A stretch of 64,000 bases of DNA from Mycolicibacterium chlorophenolicum. Lineage in GTDB: Bacteria; Actinomycetota; Actinomycetes; Mycobacteriales; Mycobacteriaceae. The stretch lies in NCBI RefSeq assembly GCF_001044235.1, contig NZ_JYNL01000064.1, positions 733,502-797,501 on the forward strand, written 5' to 3'. The notes under the pieces were generated by a model, which saw only the letters and a program-made list of their open reading frames with translations, ran no database searches and had not been told where the DNA came from. Made by a program: the position numbers and the translations under genes. Below, piece after piece: positions 60,740 through 64,000 of this stretch (positions are counted from its first letter, which is position 1; the number at the start of each line of letters is the position of its first letter).

Positions 60740-62080
60740 GTGAGACTGCCCCGCGCGCTGCGGTCCGCCTCGCTGCGGACGCGGGTCGCCATCGCGTCGG
60801 CGGCCGCCGCGGCCGCGGTGGTCGCGGCGTTCACGATCCTCACCTCGCTGGTGCTGGCCAACAACGATGCGGCGCAACTGGATCGGCGGTTGGACGCGAT
60901 CGTCGACGCCAGCGTCTACCCCGAGCAGCTCACCGATCCGCGCCGCGGGGTGCTCCAGACCGGACGCTCGCGCTCCTCGGGACAGGTGGTGTACCAGCGC
61001 GGGTTCCAGCTGCCGGCGTTGCCGCCGGGCACCGAGACCGTGATGGTCAACGACGTTGAGTACCGGGTGCGGACGGTCCCGGTCGAGCAGGACGGTGGCG
61101 TGCTGATGTCCATCGGCATCCGCGCCGACAGCATCCTGCTCAACCGTGCCCGGGTGCCGCTCTACATCGCCGTCGGCGTGGTGACGGTGCTGATCGCCGC
61201 GGGTCTGGGCTGGCTGCTGGCGGGCCCGGCGATCCGCCCGCTGCGCAAGCTGACCGAGCACACCAAGGCGCTCGGCAAGGGGTCCGAGCAGATCCCGGCC
61301 GTGCGCGGTGTGCGCGAGGCCGAGGACCTGTCGGAGGCCATGACCGCGATGCTCGACCGGCTCGCCGCCGCCCAGCGCGCCACCACCAACTCGCTGCAGG
61401 CCGCCCAGGATTTCGCCGCCAACGCCGCCCACGAGCTACGTACCCCGCTGACCGCGATGCGCGCGGACCTGGACACGCTGCGCATCCACGACCTGCCCGC
61501 CGAGGAGCGCGCCGAGGTGGTCGCCGACCTGTCGCGTGCGCAGCGCCGGGTGGAGGGCATCATCACCGCGCTGGGGCAGCTCGCCTCGGGTCAGCTCGCC
61601 CAGGCCGAGGACCGCGAGGTCGTTGACGTCACCGACATGCTGGACCGGGTGGCCCGGGAGAACATGCGGGTGAGCCGCGACGTCACGATCGAGGTGCACG
61701 CCGCCGACGACCTGGGGTTCGTGCTGGGGTGGCCGGGCGGTCTGCGGCTGGCGGTGGACAACCTGGTGCGCAACGCGATCACCCACGGCCAGGCCACCCG
61801 GATCGTGCTGGCCGCGCACCGCCGCGCGAACCTGATGACGATCGTCGTCGACGACAACGGCCGCGGCCTGCCCGTCGACGAGCATCTGACGGTGCTGGGC
61901 CGCTTCTCCCGCGGCAGCAACGCGGCGCCGGGCGGGTCGGGGCTGGGGCTGGCGCTGGTTGCGCAGCAGGCGTCGCTGCACGGCGGCTCGATCGAGCTGT
62001 CGGACGGTCCGCTCGGCGGTCTGCGGGCCACCCTCACCGTCCTGACAGAGCCTGCGCCGCAGGATCATTCAGGCGACTGA
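60740..62080 (+). CDS. Sensor histidine kinase, PrrB-like
   Basis: 446 residues. Two transmembrane helices (about 15-40 and 137-160) flank an extracytoplasmic sensor; then HAMP (about 160-215), HisKA with FAANAAHELRTPLTAMRADL, and HATPase with N-box NLVRNAITHG, DDNGRGLP and GGSGLGLALVAQQASLHGG. It starts at GTG 22 bp after the response regulator. Its stop lies inside the convergent DUF3054 gene by 12 bp. Signal unknown. Confidence 0.9.
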   Translation: MRLPRALRSASLRTRVAIASAAAAAAVVAAFTILTSLVLANNDAAQLDRRLDAIVDASVYPEQLTDPRRGVLQTGRSRSSGQVVYQRGFQLPALPPGTETVMVNDVEYRVRTVPVEQDGGVLMSIGIRADSILLNRARVPLYIAVGVVTVLIAAGLGWLLAGPAIRPLRKLTEHTKALGKGSEQIPAVRGVREAEDLSEAMTAMLDRLAAAQRATTNSLQAAQDFAANAAHELRTPLTAMRADLDTLRIHDLPAEERAEVVADLSRAQRRVEGIITALGQLASGQLAQAEDREVVDVTDMLDRVARENMRVSRDVTIEVHAADDLGFVLGWPGGLRLAVDNLVRNAITHGQATRIVLAAHRRANLMTIVVDDNGRGLPVDEHLTVLGRFSRGSNAAPGGSGLGLALVAQQASLHGGSIELSDGPLGGLRATLTVLTEPAPQDHSGD

Positions 62081-62425
62081 CCGGGCGATCGCGCGCCATC
62101 CGAGCAGCAGTGCCGCGGTGGTCAGCGACGCGACCACGATGAAGCTCGGCGCGGTGCCCTGCGCGGTGAGCTTGCGCAGCAGCATCCCGACCACGACGGT
62201 CGCCACCCACACCACCACGCCCGTGGGCAGCAGTGCCAGCGGGCGCCGCCAGGCCCGGGCGAGCACCCAGCCCAGCGCGGTGCCGGTCAGGAACGGCCAC
62301 GCCGTCTCGGCCACCCCGGTCAGCGTCAGCCCCTCGGCGTGACTGCGCCGCCCGATCGCGCAGAACACCACCACGCAGGCGACGTCGGCGGCCAGCGCTG
62401 CCGGGGTCTTGTTACGGAGCCGCAT
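62069..62425 (-). CDS. DUF3054 family membrane protein
   Basis: 118 residues with four hydrophobic helices and the family pattern AADVACVVVFCAIGRRSHAEG and WPFLTGTALGW. Function unknown. Its start overlaps the 3' end of the M23 lipoprotein gene by 14 bp and its end overlaps the kinase gene by 12 bp. Confidence 0.85.
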   Translation of the reverse strand: MRLRNKTPAALAADVACVVVFCAIGRRSHAEGLTLTGVAETAWPFLTGTALGWVLARAWRRPLALLPTGVVVWVATVVVGMLLRKLTAQGTAPSFIVVASLTTAALLLGWRAIARSVA

Positions 62426-63647
62426 AGGTCATCAGGTCGTTCTGCAATGGCATGACGTCGCGCTGCGGCCGCAGCGGCGCCGGCGGCGGCAGTTCCGCGG
62501 GCCGACCGGCGCTGAGCGCGTCCTCCGAATCGGGCAGGGTGGCCTGCAGGTCGAAGGCCGAGAACACGAACGGCAGGCCGTCGGAGCGCAGCGGGTCCGG
62601 GGTGCTCATCACATGGAAGTGTAGGTGCGGGGCGTCGGTGTTGCCGGTGTTGCCCAGCCGGGCCAGCACCTGCCCGGCGGAGAGCCGGTCGCCCGGCTTG
62701 ACCGCGATGCTGCCCGTCTGCAGGTGGGCGTAGAGCGCGTAGTTGCCGTTGCCGAGATCCTGCACGACGTGGTTGCCCGGATACTGGTCCAGCGCCAGCC
62801 CCGTCGCGGCGGCGAAGGGCACCGCCTCGGGCATGCCGTCGGCGACGGCGACCACCGGACCGTCGGCGACGGCGTGGATGTCGGCGCCGTAGTACGGGAA
62901 GCTCGCCAGGTCGGTGCTCGCGCCGGTGAACAACCGGCCGTCAGGGGTCAGCTGCACGTAGTCGATCGCGAAACGTTCTGCGGCCCAAAGTGCTCCGTTG
63001 ATCGGGTTGAGCGCGCCGCGGTGACCGGAGATGCCGCAGCAGCCTACGGCGTCCAGCCAGCTCGGTCCGGTCAGCGGCGGCCGCAGGACGATCGGGGTGC
63101 GTTTCTGCACGGCGACGGGCGCGATCTCCTCGGTCAGGGTGGCCGGGATCAGCGGCGGCTGGGGTTGGCGCACCGCGATTCCCAGCGCGTGCGTGAGTCG
63201 CTCGGGAGCGGGTTCGCCGTCGGGCACGACGACGTCCAGCCAGACGTACCCGCTTTGAGCTGGACCGAGAACCGTTGTGGGAGAGGGGGTCCCGGACAGT
63301 CGGGTCCACGCGCCGAGGCGGTCGGCGGGCAGGTCCAGCAGCGTCCGGTCACCGGCGCGCACCGTCAGGGACGTCAGCGTGACCTCCTGGGAGAGCGTGT
63401 TGGTCAGCGCCAGCTCGTACACCAGATGGGTCTTGCCGTCGGTGGCCGGCACCGGGATCGGTTCGGCCACCGCATGCGCGATGACCGGGGTGAGCACCGA
63501 CGGTTCGGCGGGCTGCGTCGTCGCCGGGGCGGCCTGCGCCGTCGTCGCAGTCGTGGCGCTCGTCGTGGTGGTCTCGGGCGCCGGCGCCGACGAGCATGCC
63601 GCGACCACGCTCACCGCCAGCAGGGCGGCCGGGCGCCGAAATCTCAT
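62412..63647 (-). CDS. M23 family metallopeptidase lipoprotein
   Basis: Exported lipoprotein of 411 residues with lipobox VVAAC (Cys18), a Thr/Ala-rich linker, a middle domain, and an M23/LytM domain at about 220-370. Zinc motifs are visible as RFAIDYVQ and APHLHFHVMS. It may act on peptidoglycan or serve as a non-enzymatic envelope factor; the first-ligand His of HxxxD is not obvious (RFAIDYVQ lacks the usual leading His), so activity is uncertain. It overlaps the next gene by 4 bp. Confidence 0.83.
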   Translation of the reverse strand: MRFRRPAALLAVSVVAACSSAPAPETTTTSATTATTAQAAPATTQPAEPSVLTPVIAHAVAEPIPVPATDGKTHLVYELALTNTLSQEVTLTSLTVRAGDRTLLDLPADRLGAWTRLSGTPSPTTVLGPAQSGYVWLDVVVPDGEPAPERLTHALGIAVRQPQPPLIPATLTEEIAPVAVQKRTPIVLRPPLTGPSWLDAVGCCGISGHRGALNPINGALWAAERFAIDYVQLTPDGRLFTGASTDLASFPYYGADIHAVADGPVVAVADGMPEAVPFAAATGLALDQYPGNHVVQDLGNGNYALYAHLQTGSIAVKPGDRLSAGQVLARLGNTGNTDAPHLHFHVMSTPDPLRSDGLPFVFSAFDLQATLPDSEDALSAGRPAELPPPAPLRPQRDVMPLQNDLMTYAAP

Positions 63648-64000
63648 GAAGCTGCGCGTGTTTCGTCAGGTGGGTCGGCCGTGCGGTCCGGCGGATGGGG
63701 CGCCTCGGGATCGGGACTGAACTGCGGGCAGGCGGCATCAGCGGCGCGCGGCACCGCACCCGAGTCCGGGTCGACGTCCTTCTCGGTGCGGAACATCGCG
63801 AAAAACACCACCCAGCCGATCGCCGCGATGAAGATCCAGCTGATCAACCGGTAGATCAGCATCGCCGAGATCGCCGAGGCCAGCGACATGCCGCTGGACA
63901 CCAGCCCGGGCACCAGCACCGCCTCGACCACCAGCAGCCCGCCGGGCATCAGCGGGATCGAGCCCACGGCGCGGGCCGCGGCGTAGGCCACCGTCACCCC
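63644..64000 (-). CDS. Flippase-like (YbhN/LPG synthase TM-type) membrane protein, C-terminal part
   Basis: Open to the window edge; only about 119 C-terminal residues are visible. PGGLLVVEAVLVPGLVSSGM and AISAMLIYRLISWIFIAAIG are typical of the last helices of UPF0104/YbhN proteins (integral membrane lipid or polysaccharide-associated family). A cytoplasmic Pro/Asp-rich tail follows. It precedes the M23 lipoprotein gene in the same transcript. In M. tuberculosis this would be the Rv0204c position. Confidence 0.78.
   Translation of the reverse strand, partial: GVTVAYAAARAVGSIPLMPGGLLVVEAVLVPGLVSSGMSLASAISAMLIYRLISWIFIAAIGWVVFFAMFRTEKDVDPDSGAVPRAADAACPQFSPDPEAPHPPDRTADPPDETRAAS

Overview
High G+C actinobacterial DNA, almost certainly a fast-growing mycobacterium (Mycolicibacterium type). 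Gene content and order match the M. tuberculosis segment Rv0172-Rv0204c: end of the mce1 operon with four mce-associated genes, pirin, sigG, monoacylglycerol lipase (Rv0183), Rv0184, Rv0185, Rv0187, ilvD (Rv0189c), ricR (Rv0190), L,D-transpeptidase Ldt4 (Rv0192), zmp1 (Rv0198c), Rv0199-Rv0201c, mmpL11 (Rv0202c) and Rv0203. Assignments rest on recognition of protein sequence and gene order; no search was run. No rRNA, tRNA, CRISPR array or insertion sequence was seen, and no stretch over about 300 bases lacks a gene.

Layout. 1-7061: mce1D (partial), E, F and mas1A-D. 7075-18640: small metabolic, regulatory and lipid genes in conserved order (DUF1275, fructosamine kinase-like, phosphodiester glycosidase, sugar dehydrogenase-like lipoprotein, pirin/MarR, ArsR/SRPBCC, sigG, lipases, Rv0184/0185/0187-like). 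18637-40517: an accessory block lying between the Rv0187 and ilvD homologues. It starts with a complete mycosporine-like amino acid (MAA, UV-sunscreen) operon on the minus strand: a HAD-like protein lacking its catalytic Asp residues, mysA, mysB, mysC, mysD and a TauD-type Fe(II)/2-oxoglutarate oxygenase, with a divergent TetR gene and a strong palindrome. It continues with an IclR-linked FAD oxidase/DAPG-hydrolase-like pair, small stress-type genes, a ThDP enzyme with a sodium:solute symporter, and a glycerol regulon (glpF-glpK-glpD, IclR regulator, and a second glycerol kinase broken by one in-frame TAG). 40518-47771: ilvD, a copper-responsive DUF305/ricR operon behind a RicR-like operator, an HNH/DUF222 gene, a lipase and ldt4. 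47863-51875: a five-gene MoxR/DUF58/DUF4129 operon. 51880-64000: zmp1, Rv0199-0201c homologues, mmpL11, two tandem Rv0203-like haem-binding proteins, a PrrAB-like two-component system, a DUF3054 membrane protein, an M23 lipoprotein and the end of a flippase-like membrane protein.

The strongest candidate for an unusual system is the MAA operon with its added oxygenase and degenerate HAD partner. Other points of interest are the nonsense-mutated second glpK, a parS-like 14-mer at a gene start, the RicR-type operator, a perfect palindrome upstream of mmpL11, and a 28-bp repeat pair with DnaA-box-like halves.
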